A stretch of 64,000 nt of DNA, taken from positions 18,460-82,459 of the forward strand of contig DASREM010000024.1 of NCBI GenBank assembly GCA_035652095.1. The letters are read 5' to 3'. Source of the stretch: DASREM01 sp035652095. Its GTDB lineage: Bacteria; Acidobacteriota; Terriglobia; Terriglobales; Acidobacteriaceae. A program made the translations under genes and the position numbers. Below are positions 34,191 to 44,906 of the stretch, in pieces. Position 1 is the stretch's first letter. Each line of letters starts with the position of its first letter. Below the pieces are notes generated by a model, which made no database searches, had not been told where the DNA came from, and saw only the letters and a program-made list of their open reading frames with translations.

Positions 34191-36685
34191 GGCTTTCGCG
34201 TTCCAAGCGCGGATGGCTGTTCGCAGCAGTGCTTTTGCTGGTGGGGTTGTTCCTGGTTCGTCCCGGAGCAGACCGCCTGCGGTGGCGGATTGTGCGGTCG
34301 ATTTCTGCCGCCGTGGGACGCCAGGTTCAAGTTGGATATGTTCACCTGCGTTTTCTGCCACCGGGATTTGAACTCGATCATTTCGCCATTCGTGACGATC
34401 CCGCTTTCAGCGCAGAGCCCATGCTGCGCTCCGACGAGGTCATTGCAAGTCTGAGAGTGACTTCGCTCCTGCGTGGAAGACTGGAGATCTCCCGACTGGA
34501 ACTTACCGAGCCAAGCTTCAATCTGGTTCGAAATGCAGAGGGTCACTGGAACGTCGAGACCATTCTGGAGCGCGCCGCGCAAACACCGATTGCTCCCACC
34601 CGCAAAGGAAAGTCGGAATCGCGCCCTGGGTTTCCCTACATCGAAGCCGACAACGGCAGGATCAACTTCAAGATCGGGCCGGAGAAAAAACCCTACGCCT
34701 TGATGTCGGCGGATTTTTCAGTCTGGCAAGATTCCGAAAATTCCTGGGGTCTGCGCCTGAAAGCGCGCCCAGTCCGGACCGATTTCAATATTACCGATAC
34801 CGGGATTTTGCGGGCCGACGGCACCTGGCAGCGCGCGACGACTCTCCGCCAGACGCCCCTGCAATTCACGCTGGAATGGGACCAGGGACAACTCGGCCAA
34901 TTGAGCAAGCTCATCACGGGAGCGGATAAAGGCTGGCGCGGCGCTTTGACGCTCGACGCCACGCTGAGCGGCACTCCGGCATCGCTGCAGTTCCAGACAG
35001 CGGCCTCGATCCATGATTTTCGACGATATGACCTGCCCAGTGGAAACGCGATGCGTCTCAACGCGCGATGCACAGGACTTTACAGCACGGTAGATCGAAG
35101 CGTTTCGGGACTGGATTGCGCGGCCCCGGTCGGCGACGGTTTCGTCACCGCTCATGGGGCGGGCGCGCACCTGTTCAGTTCTGCAACCTACGACTTGTCA
35201 CTGGAATTGAAGGATGTCCCGGCATCCTCTGTGCTAGCGCTGGTCCGCCGCGCTAAAAAGAACATTCCCGATGAATTGAGCGGTGCCGGCAAGCTGCGGG
35301 GGAAATTTTCGGTACAGCGGGGGCGCGATGGAACGGAGTGGTCGGGCGAGGGAGAGGCCACCGGAATCAGGCTTACATCCGCATCGGACAATTCCCAAGT
35401 CTCTGTGAGTACGATCCCATTTTTTGTGTCAGTCGACGCAGCCGGTATCAAACGTCGCAAACCGCCGGAGGGATCTCCCCGTCTGAATTTTGGGAAGTTC
35501 GATCTACTGCTGGGAAGCGAGCGCACGCTTTCGGCACGGGGTTGGGTTTCCCGTGCGGGATACAACCTTAGTTTGAGCGGAGATGCAGAGATCCAGCGTT
35601 TGCTCCAGGCCGCCCGTTTCGCAGGAATTCCCGTGCTGCACCCGACTGCAGATGGCCAGGCGAAAGTTGATCTGCAGGTAGCCGGTGAGTGGTCGGGCTT
35701 CTCGGCACCCATCGCCACCGGAGAGGCGCAATTGCGCTCGGTTCGGGCGGAGATACGTGGAGTCAACGCGCCTCTACAGATCGTCTCGGCAAAGCTGGCG
35801 TTCCTTCCGGATCAGATTCGCGTCCAGAGCCTAACAGCCTCGCTTGGAAACAGCACATGGAAGGGTTCGGTACAGATGCCGCGCGGCTGTACTGCCGCCG
35901 AGTCCTGCCTGGTTCAATTTGATCTGCACACCGATACTGTCGCCAGCACAGAACTCGCGCGGTTGCTCGATCCCCGCAAAGGCAAACGGCCCTGGTATCG
36001 GTTTTTGTCGGGATCCGCCCCGGCAAAGCCGTACCTGGCCTCGCTGCATGCATCAGGCAGATTGACGGCAAACCGTGTGGACTTCCACAACGTGGCCGCG
36101 ACTCGCGTTTCAACCATGCTCGCGCTCGAAAATGGAAGGCTGAAACTCACCGACTTGCGCGGCAATGTATTCGGGGGAAGCCACGCCGGCCAGTGGATTG
36201 CCGATTTCACTGCGCAACCGCCAACCTACCGCGGCACTGGAACGCTGGACGGCGTATCCATGGAACAACTCGCGCAGGCGATGCACGACGGCTGGATCAC
36301 CGGGACGGCGAACGCCGGTTACGAGCTCACCAGTGCCGGTTTGGATTGGTCCGATCTCGCAACCTCCGCGTCAGGCAAGATGCGGATTGAAGTCAATGAC
36401 GGCGCATTGCCGCACATCGAACTCGCGAACGGCAATGGACCCCTACACATTCACCACCTCGCGGCGCGGTTGCGTCTGGAAGATGCCATGATTGTGATTG
36501 AGGAAGGCAAACTTGAAACTCCAGGTCGCATCTTTCAGTTGAGTGGCACCGCATCTCTCGCTCAAGCCCTGAATGTCAAATTGCTGCATGAAGGAAATCA
36601 GGGTTATACGATCACTGGCACTTTGCCGGAACCGAAAGTGGCTCCCGCAGTGCCAGGCGAGACGCGAGCCTCTTTAAAACCATGA
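34187..36685 (+). CDS. AsmA-like family protein
   Basis: An 832-residue envelope protein. A membrane helix near the N-terminus (GWLFAAVLLLVGLFLV) anchors a very long beta-rich periplasmic region. The AsmA pattern is seen in VGRQVQVGYVHLRFLPPGFELDHFAIRDDPAF, LLRGRLEISRLELTEPSFNLVRNAEGHWNVE and, near the C-terminus, TGTANAGYELTSAGLDWSDLATSASGKMRIEVNDGAL. AsmA-like proteins are linked to phospholipid transport between membranes. The GTG start overlaps the lepB stop (GTGA), with AAGGTG upstream, so it is coupled. Confidence 0.85.
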   Translation: MRLSRSKRGWLFAAVLLLVGLFLVRPGADRLRWRIVRSISAAVGRQVQVGYVHLRFLPPGFELDHFAIRDDPAFSAEPMLRSDEVIASLRVTSLLRGRLEISRLELTEPSFNLVRNAEGHWNVETILERAAQTPIAPTRKGKSESRPGFPYIEADNGRINFKIGPEKKPYALMSADFSVWQDSENSWGLRLKARPVRTDFNITDTGILRADGTWQRATTLRQTPLQFTLEWDQGQLGQLSKLITGADKGWRGALTLDATLSGTPASLQFQTAASIHDFRRYDLPSGNAMRLNARCTGLYSTVDRSVSGLDCAAPVGDGFVTAHGAGAHLFSSATYDLSLELKDVPASSVLALVRRAKKNIPDELSGAGKLRGKFSVQRGRDGTEWSGEGEATGIRLTSASDNSQVSVSTIPFFVSVDAAGIKRRKPPEGSPRLNFGKFDLLLGSERTLSARGWVSRAGYNLSLSGDAEIQRLLQAARFAGIPVLHPTADGQAKVDLQVAGEWSGFSAPIATGEAQLRSVRAEIRGVNAPLQIVSAKLAFLPDQIRVQSLTASLGNSTWKGSVQMPRGCTAAESCLVQFDLHTDTVASTELARLLDPRKGKRPWYRFLSGSAPAKPYLASLHASGRLTANRVDFHNVAATRVSTMLALENGRLKLTDLRGNVFGGSHAGQWIADFTAQPPTYRGTGTLDGVSMEQLAQAMHDGWITGTANAGYELTSAGLDWSDLATSASGKMRIEVNDGALPHIELANGNGPLHIHHLAARLRLEDAMIVIEEGKLETPGRIFQLSGTASLAQALNVKLLHEGNQGYTITGTLPEPKVAPAVPGETRASLKP

Positions 36686-37254
36686 GCGTGACTTGTTCCC
36701 TCCTCTGTGTCTTACTTGTGGCCTCGATTCTTCCCGCACAGAATTTCGTCAACGGAGCCGCCGCCGGCTTCGAGCAGAAGCTGCAGCGAGTTGAGAGAAA
36801 CGCGGCGTCAACCCATCCCGACCAGACTCCGACCGAGTTTAGCGAAGCGGAAATTAACAGCTACGTCGCATCCAATGCGGTTCAATTGCCGGCTGGGATT
36901 CAATCAGTCAATTTCCAGGGAGAGCCCGATGTGGTCACGGCAAACACCCGAGTGGACTTTGACAAGCTGAAGGCGGGGAACGATTCCTCGAACCCACTCC
37001 TGGGAATGTTCTCCGGCATACACGATGTGGTGGTCGTCGCGCACGCTTATGGCGCCGGCGGCAAAGGATACGTGAACGTGGACAAGGTCGCTCTCGACGA
37101 AGTCGAGATACCACGATTCGTGCTGCAAGCGTTCCTTGAAAAGTATGTGCAGCCCAAATATCCCGAGGTGGGACTGGATTCCACGTTCACGCTGCCAGAT
37201 CGCATTGACATAGCGAAAGTGGGCTTGCACAAGCTGGTCGTGACCCAGAAATAG
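36682..37254 (+). CDS. Small exported protein of unknown function
   Basis: Not recognised. The 190-residue protein has a signal peptide (CSLLCVLLVASILPAQ) and starts with ATGA overlapping the AsmA-like stop. The remainder is mixed alpha/beta with segments TEFSEAEINSYVASNAVQLP, GEPDVVTANTRVDFDKL and YVNVDKVALDEVEIPRFVLQAFLEKYVQPKYPE, reminiscent of lipid-binding-type beta domains, but this is only an impression. The tight coupling suggests it works with the AsmA-like protein. It ends one base before the convergent D-aminoacylase-like gene. Confidence 0.7.
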   Translation: MSVTCSLLCVLLVASILPAQNFVNGAAAGFEQKLQRVERNAASTHPDQTPTEFSEAEINSYVASNAVQLPAGIQSVNFQGEPDVVTANTRVDFDKLKAGNDSSNPLLGMFSGIHDVVVVAHAYGAGGKGYVNVDKVALDEVEIPRFVLQAFLEKYVQPKYPEVGLDSTFTLPDRIDIAKVGLHKLVVTQK

Positions 37255-38937
37255 TTATGGTTGAAATCCCGCTCCGCGCAGGACTTTGCCCGGCCGGGCG
37301 CCCGTCATTTTTCCTTGCTCAATCACCGCCTGACCGTTGACCAGAACATAATCCATTCCTTGTGACAACTGGTTAGGATTCTCAAAGTCGGCAAGATCGC
37401 GGATGGCCGCAGGGTCGAAAATCACGATATCGGCCCACATGCCTTGCTTAAGGACTCCGCGATCGGTGAGACGCATCCGCTGTGCCGGCAAGGCGGAAAA
37501 CTTGCGGACCGCGTCTTCCAGTGTGAGCTTATGCTCCTCTCTTACATATTTGCGAAGCACGCGCGGGAACGTCCCATAGGCACGCGGATGGGGATGCTCT
37601 GCGCCGAGTATCCCTTCCGGAGCAGTGCCGGATGAATCGTTATCCACTGCAACCCAGGGCTGCTGCAAGGCCAAAGCGACATCGGGTTCCGACATGCCGA
37701 ACACCGCAGCTCCCGTAAACGCGTTGTCTTCGATCAAGAGGTCGAAAAGTGCGTCCATAGGATCCTTGTTCCACATCTTAGCGATTTCCGAGAGGCGCTT
37801 TCCCTGCAGCGGGACCAGCTTTGGATTTTGCACCACGCCGATCAGCACAGCTTCGGGGCCGGGAATTTCATCCCATTCGTTGTCCCAGGCTTTTGACGGG
37901 GTCAGCATATCTTTGCGCATGCGGGCGCGCGTCGCAGGGTCCTTGAGCCGCTCTATCAGTTTGGCGTCGCCGCCGTCGTGCGCCCATGGTGGAATGAACG
38001 CGGAAAGACTGTTGAACCAAGCTGTGTAAGCATAAGTGTCGGCGCTGACGTCAATTCCCTGCTGGCGGGCAGCGTTGATCCTGGCAATCACCTCCGGCAT
38101 CTTGCCCCAATTGTTTTTCCCGGCGACCTTGATGTGCCAGATCTCGACCGGGATGTCGGCCTCCTTGCCGATGCGGAAGACTTCGTCCAGCGATTCAAAA
38201 ACAGAATCGCCCTCGCTTCGCATGTGGGAGGCGTAGATGCCTCCAAACTTCGAGGCTTCGCTGGCCAGAGCAATCAACTCTTCAGTTTTCGCGTAGGGCG
38301 CCGGGGCATATTCAAGCGACGTCGAAACCCCCACGGCTCCGTCTTTCATTCCCTGGCGGACAAGCTCTTTCATCTGCTCGAGCTGCTGCGGGTTCGGTTG
38401 TATGTCGGCGTCGCCCAGGACCATTCGCCTTACTTGAGTGGCGCCGATATACGAAGCCAGGTTGATGCCGATGCCCTGCTTTTCCAGCCGGGCAAAATAT
38501 TCCCGCAAGGTGCGCCAGTCTGCCGTAATGTGCAGGTGCTTGTACTCGTCCTGGTCGGCCCGAAGCAGGGTATCGTTGACTGGAGCGACCGATCCACCTT
38601 CTCCGGTGATTTCGGTAGTGATGCCCTGGAAAATCTTCGAGGGCAGGCGAGGATCAACCAGGATCGTCAGCTCCGATTGCCCGAGCATGTCGATGAAGCC
38701 TGGAGCTACGACATCACCGTGCGCATCGATAGTCCTGCCTCGCCTGGCTTGCGATAAATTTCCGATGGCGGCGATCCTGCCCTCGCGAATCCCGATATCT
38801 CCCGAGTACCACGGGGACCCGCTCCCGTCGATAATGTGCCCGTGCGTGATTACCGTCTCGAATGGTTCCTGCGCGAGCAGGAGCGTAGAAACAAAGCAAA
38901 GCAGGAGGACTTCGAGTAAGACAGTTCGGAGTTTCAT
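37255..38937 (-). CDS. D-aminoacylase-like amidohydrolase lacking the HxH motif, exported
   Basis: A 560-residue amidohydrolase of the N-acyl-D-amino acid deacylase group with a signal peptide (LLLCFVSTLLLAQ). The usual FIDxHxH metal motif reads FIDMLGQSE here, so both His are replaced (Leu85, Gln87). Other metal-site positions are kept: Glu113 (TGEGGS), His238 (ASHMRSEGDS), His268 (WHIKVAGKNN), and an Asp in VDNDSSG near 434. Enzymes of this type can work with a single metal, so activity is not excluded. It is the last gene of a unit with an APC permease and an agmatinase. Confidence 0.86.
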   Translation of the reverse strand: MKLRTVLLEVLLLCFVSTLLLAQEPFETVITHGHIIDGSGSPWYSGDIGIREGRIAAIGNLSQARRGRTIDAHGDVVAPGFIDMLGQSELTILVDPRLPSKIFQGITTEITGEGGSVAPVNDTLLRADQDEYKHLHITADWRTLREYFARLEKQGIGINLASYIGATQVRRMVLGDADIQPNPQQLEQMKELVRQGMKDGAVGVSTSLEYAPAPYAKTEELIALASEASKFGGIYASHMRSEGDSVFESLDEVFRIGKEADIPVEIWHIKVAGKNNWGKMPEVIARINAARQQGIDVSADTYAYTAWFNSLSAFIPPWAHDGGDAKLIERLKDPATRARMRKDMLTPSKAWDNEWDEIPGPEAVLIGVVQNPKLVPLQGKRLSEIAKMWNKDPMDALFDLLIEDNAFTGAAVFGMSEPDVALALQQPWVAVDNDSSGTAPEGILGAEHPHPRAYGTFPRVLRKYVREEHKLTLEDAVRKFSALPAQRMRLTDRGVLKQGMWADIVIFDPAAIRDLADFENPNQLSQGMDYVLVNGQAVIEQGKMTGARPGKVLRGAGFQP

Positions 38938-38973
38938 CGTTTGGGCCCCGTGAATTTGAATTTGCTGCGATGC

Positions 38974-40317
38974 TTAGCTCAATGCCGATGCAGCCAAAAC
39001 CTTTCTTTCGCGCCATCCCAGCGCTACGCCGAGTAAGGTCCAGAGAACCAGAGCGAGCCATTCGTACGCGCTAAAATGTCCGGGAACGCCGGGCACAACC
39101 TTCATCAGGATCATCACCAGCGTCACCCCAACTCCGGCTGCGGCAACAACTTTTTCCCGCAGCGCCGGGCCCATGGCGAAGTACGAGGCGCAAGCGGCAA
39201 GCCATCCCGTGGCTGACGCAACCGAGCCTACTTCCGAGACCGGTACCAGGATCGCGTCTCCCAGGAACATGCACGCGGCAGTTGCGATACCGATGCAGAG
39301 AACCGCGACCGATGGCGTCTGGTTGCGAGGGTGGACCCTCGAAATACGGCTGTCCACTAGGCCCCGGCGAGCCATGGCAAACAGCAAGCGGCTCGACGCC
39401 ACGAAATTACCATTGAAGACCTTCAACAACGAGAGCAGCGCAGAGGCCAGAATAATGCTGACAATCCAGCGTGAGCCCATCGCCTGCTGGAAGGCAACCG
39501 CGGTCATGAACTTCTGATTGGTGAGTTGGCGCCACGGGGCGACATACCCGACCGCCGCGATCACGACCATATAAAAAAGCATGCCGACCACAATCGCCAT
39601 CCAGATCGCCTTGTAAAATCCTTGCGCGCGGAATTCAGGGCTGGCCTCTTCCGCGGCTTTGGCCACAGATTCATATCCGGTCATGAAGTAGGGAACGATC
39701 TGCAGAACCAGCAAAACGGAGACGAATCTGCCGTGCGTGAACAAGGGTGGAAAATTCCCGCTCTTGCCCCGCGTGAGGCCGATGACTACAAAGATCGCAA
39801 ACAATGCCAGCGTGCCGAACGCAGTCCAGTTCTGAAAAGTGGCGCTAAGGCGGATGCCGCGGTAATTAAGCAGGGTGAGCAGCCCGGTCAGAGCCAGGCC
39901 GATCAGCAGGTGAGGCAGGTAAACTGGCCGGCCCGCGATGCGATAAAGTTCCATCGAATCCAGTGGGGGGAAGATGTAACCCGCAATGCGGCCGATGGCC
40001 ACCGCCTCCCATGGGCAAACGATGAAGTACGCGAGCACCATAATCCAACCGGTGGCGAAGCTGATGGTTGAGGGAAACACCCTGGCCGTATACGCGACCT
40101 CTCCCGCGGCATCAGGCATAGCCATGACCAGCTTGCCGTACACGTAGCCGATGGGTAATAGCAAGAGACCGCCGATGGCGAAACCGAGTATCGCTCCGAG
40201 GACGCCCCCGCGCAGCAGCCAGTCCTCCATGACCACAAGCCATCCAACCCCTACCATGGTTCCCCAGCCCAGGGTGAAGTAGTCAACCGTGCGGAGTTGG
40301 CGGGCCAGGGTGGTCAT
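38974..40317 (-). CDS. APC-family amino acid/polyamine permease
   Basis: A 447-residue transporter with about twelve hydrophobic segments. It opens with FTLGWGTMVGVGWLVV, the first broken helix of APC carriers, and contains VPYFMTGYESVAKAAEEASPE, the conserved loop with Glu. It would import an amino acid, polyamine or related amine. The ATG at 40317 lies two bases after the agmatinase stop. The neighbours suggest agmatine, arginine or an acyl amino acid as substrate, but this is inference from context. Confidence 0.9.
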   Translation of the reverse strand: MTTLARQLRTVDYFTLGWGTMVGVGWLVVMEDWLLRGGVLGAILGFAIGGLLLLPIGYVYGKLVMAMPDAAGEVAYTARVFPSTISFATGWIMVLAYFIVCPWEAVAIGRIAGYIFPPLDSMELYRIAGRPVYLPHLLIGLALTGLLTLLNYRGIRLSATFQNWTAFGTLALFAIFVVIGLTRGKSGNFPPLFTHGRFVSVLLVLQIVPYFMTGYESVAKAAEEASPEFRAQGFYKAIWMAIVVGMLFYMVVIAAVGYVAPWRQLTNQKFMTAVAFQQAMGSRWIVSIILASALLSLLKVFNGNFVASSRLLFAMARRGLVDSRISRVHPRNQTPSVAVLCIGIATAACMFLGDAILVPVSEVGSVASATGWLAACASYFAMGPALREKVVAAAGVGVTLVMILMKVVPGVPGHFSAYEWLALVLWTLLGVALGWRERKVLAASALS

Positions 40318-40319
40318 AG

Positions 40320-41264
40320 TCAGAAGAGGCAAACCAATTCATAAAGCAGATTGGCGGCCAACAGCGAAGTGATCTCGCCCGTATCATAGGGTGGGGAAAC
40401 CTCGACCAGGTCGCAGCCCACCAGCGATAGACCCTTCAGGGCCCGAACCAGTTCCAGAATCTGGAAACTGGAGAAGCCGCCCACCTGGGGCGTCCCGGTA
40501 CCCGGCGCGAATGCCGGATCTACTACATCAATGTCGAGAGTGACGTAAGTTGGACGGCCACCGAGTTTTTTCAGGTGCCGCTTCACAAGGGCCAATCCTC
40601 CGCGATGGAACTCTTCCGCCGTGATGATCGTGATCCGATGCTTGTGCGCGAAATCAAAATCAGATTCGGAGTAGACCTGCCCTCGCAGGCCGACCTGGAT
40701 CGCTGCGCCCTCGGTGATCAGGCCTTCTTCCACCGCATATTTCACCGGTGTGCCGTGGGAATGCGGGCTGCCAAAATAGCCTCCCCAGGTATCGCCATGG
40801 GCGTCGAACTGAATGAACGCGACCGGGCCAAACTGCTTATGAATGGCGCGAAGGATAGGGAGCAGAATTGAATGATCGCCGCCAACGCACACTGGACGCG
40901 CGCCCGCGTCGAGCACATCCCCAAGCTGTTTCGTGATACGCCCGTAGGTGTCCTCGATGGACAGGGGGTTGATCGAGAGGTCCCCAAAATCCGCGATGCG
41001 CCATTTTTCAAAAGGATTGATCTTGAGTACGGGATTCCAGGGCCGGATCATCGCCGACTGCACACGGATGTTTCGGGGGCCAAAGCGCGGCCCGGGCCGG
41101 TAGGTGGTGCCGCTATCGAAGGGAACGCCGATGAGCGCAATATCGAGCTCTTTTGGGTCGCTGATATGCGGCAGCCTCATGAAGGTCGGAATGCCGGAAA
41201 AGCGCGGATAAATCAGCGCATCCACCGGCTGCGGATGCGGCGTAGCGAGTTTCCTGGGCCTCAT
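40320..41264 (-). CDS. speB: Agmatinase/arginase-family ureohydrolase
   Basis: A 314-residue dimanganese ureohydrolase. All metal ligands are present: H131 (GGDHSI), D154, H156 and D158 (DAHGD), and D244/D246 (LDIDVVDPAFAPGTGTP). The SGTTYRPGPRFGPRNIR N-terminal region is typical of agmatinase-like enzymes. The product splits agmatine to putrescine and urea, or a related guanidino compound. Substrate in this branch cannot be fixed from sequence. It is the first gene of a leftward operon and diverges from the hexapeptide acyltransferase gene. Confidence 0.9.
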   Translation of the reverse strand: MRPRKLATPHPQPVDALIYPRFSGIPTFMRLPHISDPKELDIALIGVPFDSGTTYRPGPRFGPRNIRVQSAMIRPWNPVLKINPFEKWRIADFGDLSINPLSIEDTYGRITKQLGDVLDAGARPVCVGGDHSILLPILRAIHKQFGPVAFIQFDAHGDTWGGYFGSPHSHGTPVKYAVEEGLITEGAAIQVGLRGQVYSESDFDFAHKHRITIITAEEFHRGGLALVKRHLKKLGGRPTYVTLDIDVVDPAFAPGTGTPQVGGFSSFQILELVRALKGLSLVGCDLVEVSPPYDTGEITSLLAANLLYELVCLF

Positions 41265-41365
41265 GGATGTGGCGCGAATTATAAAGCATGGCCACCGGGC
41301 CGCAACGCAAAGCTGCGCAACCCGGTATGCTATGGTTAAAGTTTTTCAGGATGGCCTGATCCCGT

Positions 41366-42178
41366 ATGCCTCGATACGACTACCGTGGTGTGAAACCGAC
41401 TCCAGAGGCGGAGAAGTTGTTTCTCGCCTGGATTGACCAATTGGACAAGGAATTCGCAAACCGCGACGTTGCTCACCGGAGCATAGTCGTGCGCAATGCG
41501 CTGCACGAATTATACCTGGGGCGGCCGTATGCGCCCCCTGATCCCGCTGCCTCCCTGACCGAGCAGGCCCTGGTCCACTCCTTTGATCCCCGCAACGCGA
41601 CCCTGGAACCCGAAGACTATGGAGATGTGGACGCCGCGAAATACGGCGAGCGCAAGCCGCTGATCTGGTTCTGGATGATGTACGACCGCTCCCCCGTCGG
41701 GCTCAACCACTGGCTGGGATACCGCATGCGCTACATGCTGGCCAAGCACATCTTCAAGCACATTGGAAACAACGTGAAGATCTTCCATGGCGTTGAGGTC
41801 TCCTATGGTTACAACTTGACGGTAGAGGATAACTGCACGATTCATAAGTATGTGCTGCTCGACGATCGCGGCGAAATCATCGTGCACGAAGGGACTTCAA
41901 TTTCTGATTACGCGAACGTTTACTCGCACGCCCACGACCTGAATGACGGAATGATCGTGACCAATCAGAAGACCGAGATTGGACCGAAGGCGCGAGTGAC
42001 GTATCACGCAGTGGTCTTGAGCGGAGTGAAGGTGGGCGAACACGGACTGGTAGGCTCCATGGGCGTAGCTTCCAGGAACGTGGAGCCTTTCCATGTGGTC
42101 GCCGGAGTGCCCGCCAAACCGGTCAAGGTGAAACCCATCGCCCCGGAAGAGTTGCAGAAGAGTTTGGAGAAGCGGTGA
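41366..42178 (+). CDS. Left-handed beta-helix (hexapeptide) acyltransferase
   Basis: A 270-residue protein whose C-terminal half shows hexapeptide repeats (VKIFHGVEVSYGYNLTVEDNCTIHKYV, GEIIVHEGTSISDYANVY, IGPKARVTYHAVVLSGVKVGEHGLVG), ending with VVAGVPAKPVKVKPI as in Maa/NodL-like acetyltransferases. The N-terminal 110 residues form a helical extension seen in some family members. The acceptor is unknown. It is monocistronic, 58 bases before the M50 gene. Confidence 0.85.
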   Translation: MPRYDYRGVKPTPEAEKLFLAWIDQLDKEFANRDVAHRSIVVRNALHELYLGRPYAPPDPAASLTEQALVHSFDPRNATLEPEDYGDVDAAKYGERKPLIWFWMMYDRSPVGLNHWLGYRMRYMLAKHIFKHIGNNVKIFHGVEVSYGYNLTVEDNCTIHKYVLLDDRGEIIVHEGTSISDYANVYSHAHDLNDGMIVTNQKTEIGPKARVTYHAVVLSGVKVGEHGLVGSMGVASRNVEPFHVVAGVPAKPVKVKPIAPEELQKSLEKR

Positions 42179-42236
42179 GCCGGGCACACATATCAATCGC
42201 ATTCGTTCCGCATGGTAGTATCGAAGCCAACCCGGC

Positions 42237-42937
42237 ATGACTCTCGAACACGTTGACATACTGTTCAGGTTGATTGTTTTCATCTTTGCGATCAGCATTC
42301 ACGAGTCGGCGCACGCCTGGATGGCCAATCGCTGCGGCGATCCCACCGCACGCATGCTAGGCCGAATCACGCTGAATCCGATCAAGCACATCGATCCGAT
42401 CGGAACGGTGGTCATGCCTCTCATCGCGATGTATACAGGATTTCCCACCATTGGCTGGGCCAAGCCGACGCCGGTGGATCCCCGCAATTTCAAGAACCAG
42501 GTTGTGGATGACATTCTCACCTCGGTGGTGGGGCCGGGCAGCAATTTTGTGCTCGCAGTCCTCGCAGTGGTGATTTTGCTGATTGTCTCAGCGGTCTCAC
42601 CGCTGGGCAGTTCCATCGTTCATTTGATCCCACTCGTCTACCCAAATCACATGGACGTGCTCACCAACCAGACCAACTCGGTCCTGATGCCCATTGCTTT
42701 GCTCGCGTATGAATTCATGGTGATTAATATCGTGCTGGGCGTATTCAACCTGATCCCGGTTCCTCCTCTGGACGGCAGCCACGTTATACGGCACTTCTTG
42801 CCTGAAACGATCTTGAAGGTTTATGACAACATCGGAATATTCGGTTTGCTGGCCTTGGTGTACCTGGGAGGCAATTTCCTCGGTCGACTGATTTTCCCGG
42901 TGATCAATTTCTTCAATTCTTTTCTTGTAGGCCGCGG

Positions 42938-42941
<4 letters not shown>
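42237..42941 (+). CDS. Site-2 protease family (M50) membrane metalloprotease
   Basis: A 234-residue membrane protein with about six hydrophobic helices. The zinc site is HESAH at 22-26 and the third ligand is Asp179 in NLIPVPPLDGSH. RMLGRITLNPIKHIDPIGTVVMP is typical of the YdcR/Rv-type S2P group that lies next to trpS or scpA in many genomes. Substrates are unknown; regulated intramembrane proteolysis is likely. Its stop overlaps the trpS start (ATGA). Confidence 0.93.
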
Positions 42942-43977
<1,036 letters not shown>

Positions 43978-43981
<4 letters not shown>

Positions 43982-44835
43982 GCCAAGAGGCAAAGCGTAT
44001 CGCCGAGAACGGCGCGTCGAGTCCTGTTCTTTCACCAGCGCAAAAGGCAAAGAAGGAGGAGACCGACTTCCCTTTTGCAGTCGCGGTCAGCGATGTCTAT
44101 GAAGGCCCCCTTGACCTCCTGCTGGACCTGATTCGCAAGCAGGACATTGATATCTACGATATCCCGATCGCCAAAATCACCGCCCAATACCTGGGTTATG
44201 TGGAGAAGCTGCGCGAGCTGGATGTGAACGTTGCGGCCGAGTTCATCTATATGGCCGCGGTGCTGATTCATATCAAGTCGAAGATGCTGCTGCCCCGGGA
44301 CCCCACTCTTCCCGCCAACGTCCAGGAAGATCCCCGGTCGGAACTGGTAAACCGCTTGATCGAGCACGAGAAGTTCAAGTCCGCAGCCCAGATGCTCTTG
44401 CAAAAGCAGCAGATCGAAGAAGCCGTGTGGTCGAATCCGGCCCTGAAAGACTTCATTCACGATGAAGGTGCGGAGTCGGAGCTGGCCGCCGATGTCATTG
44501 ATCTGGTGAAGACCTTCCAGCAGATTCTGGATCGTGCCAAAAATCGCCCCCTCATTCAAGTGGATGAGGATACGGTCACCGTGGGGCAGATGGTCGACTA
44601 TCTCAAGCGGCGGCTCACGTTGGAAGATCGTCCTATACGGCTGAAGCAGATGTTGGGGAACGTCAACTCCCGGCAGGCGCTGGTGTGCATATTCCTCGCC
44701 TTGCTAGAAATGGTGCGCCTGCAAGCGGTCCAACTGCGGCAAGACCGGCTGTTCGGAGACATCCTGTTGCGGAAGCACGTAGGATTCGAAGCCGTCATGT
44801 CAGAGCAGGCCGCGGTGCGAGATGATTGGAGATAG
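43978..44835 (+). CDS. scpA: Segregation and condensation protein A
   Basis: The 285-residue kleisin subunit of the SMC-ScpAB condensin. The core begins DVYEGPLDLLLDLIRKQDIDIYDIPIAKITAQYL, which is diagnostic. The middle is acidic, and the C-terminal winged helix ends RKHVGFEAVM. It starts at ATG 43978 overlapping the trpS stop. scpB follows after 71 bases. Confidence 0.95.
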
Positions 44836-44906
44836 CACTACCAGGTACGTGGAAAGAGAAGTCCGAAAATCCGCAGAAGCGTTGGTGCTACTGCTAATTG
44901 CTGCTT

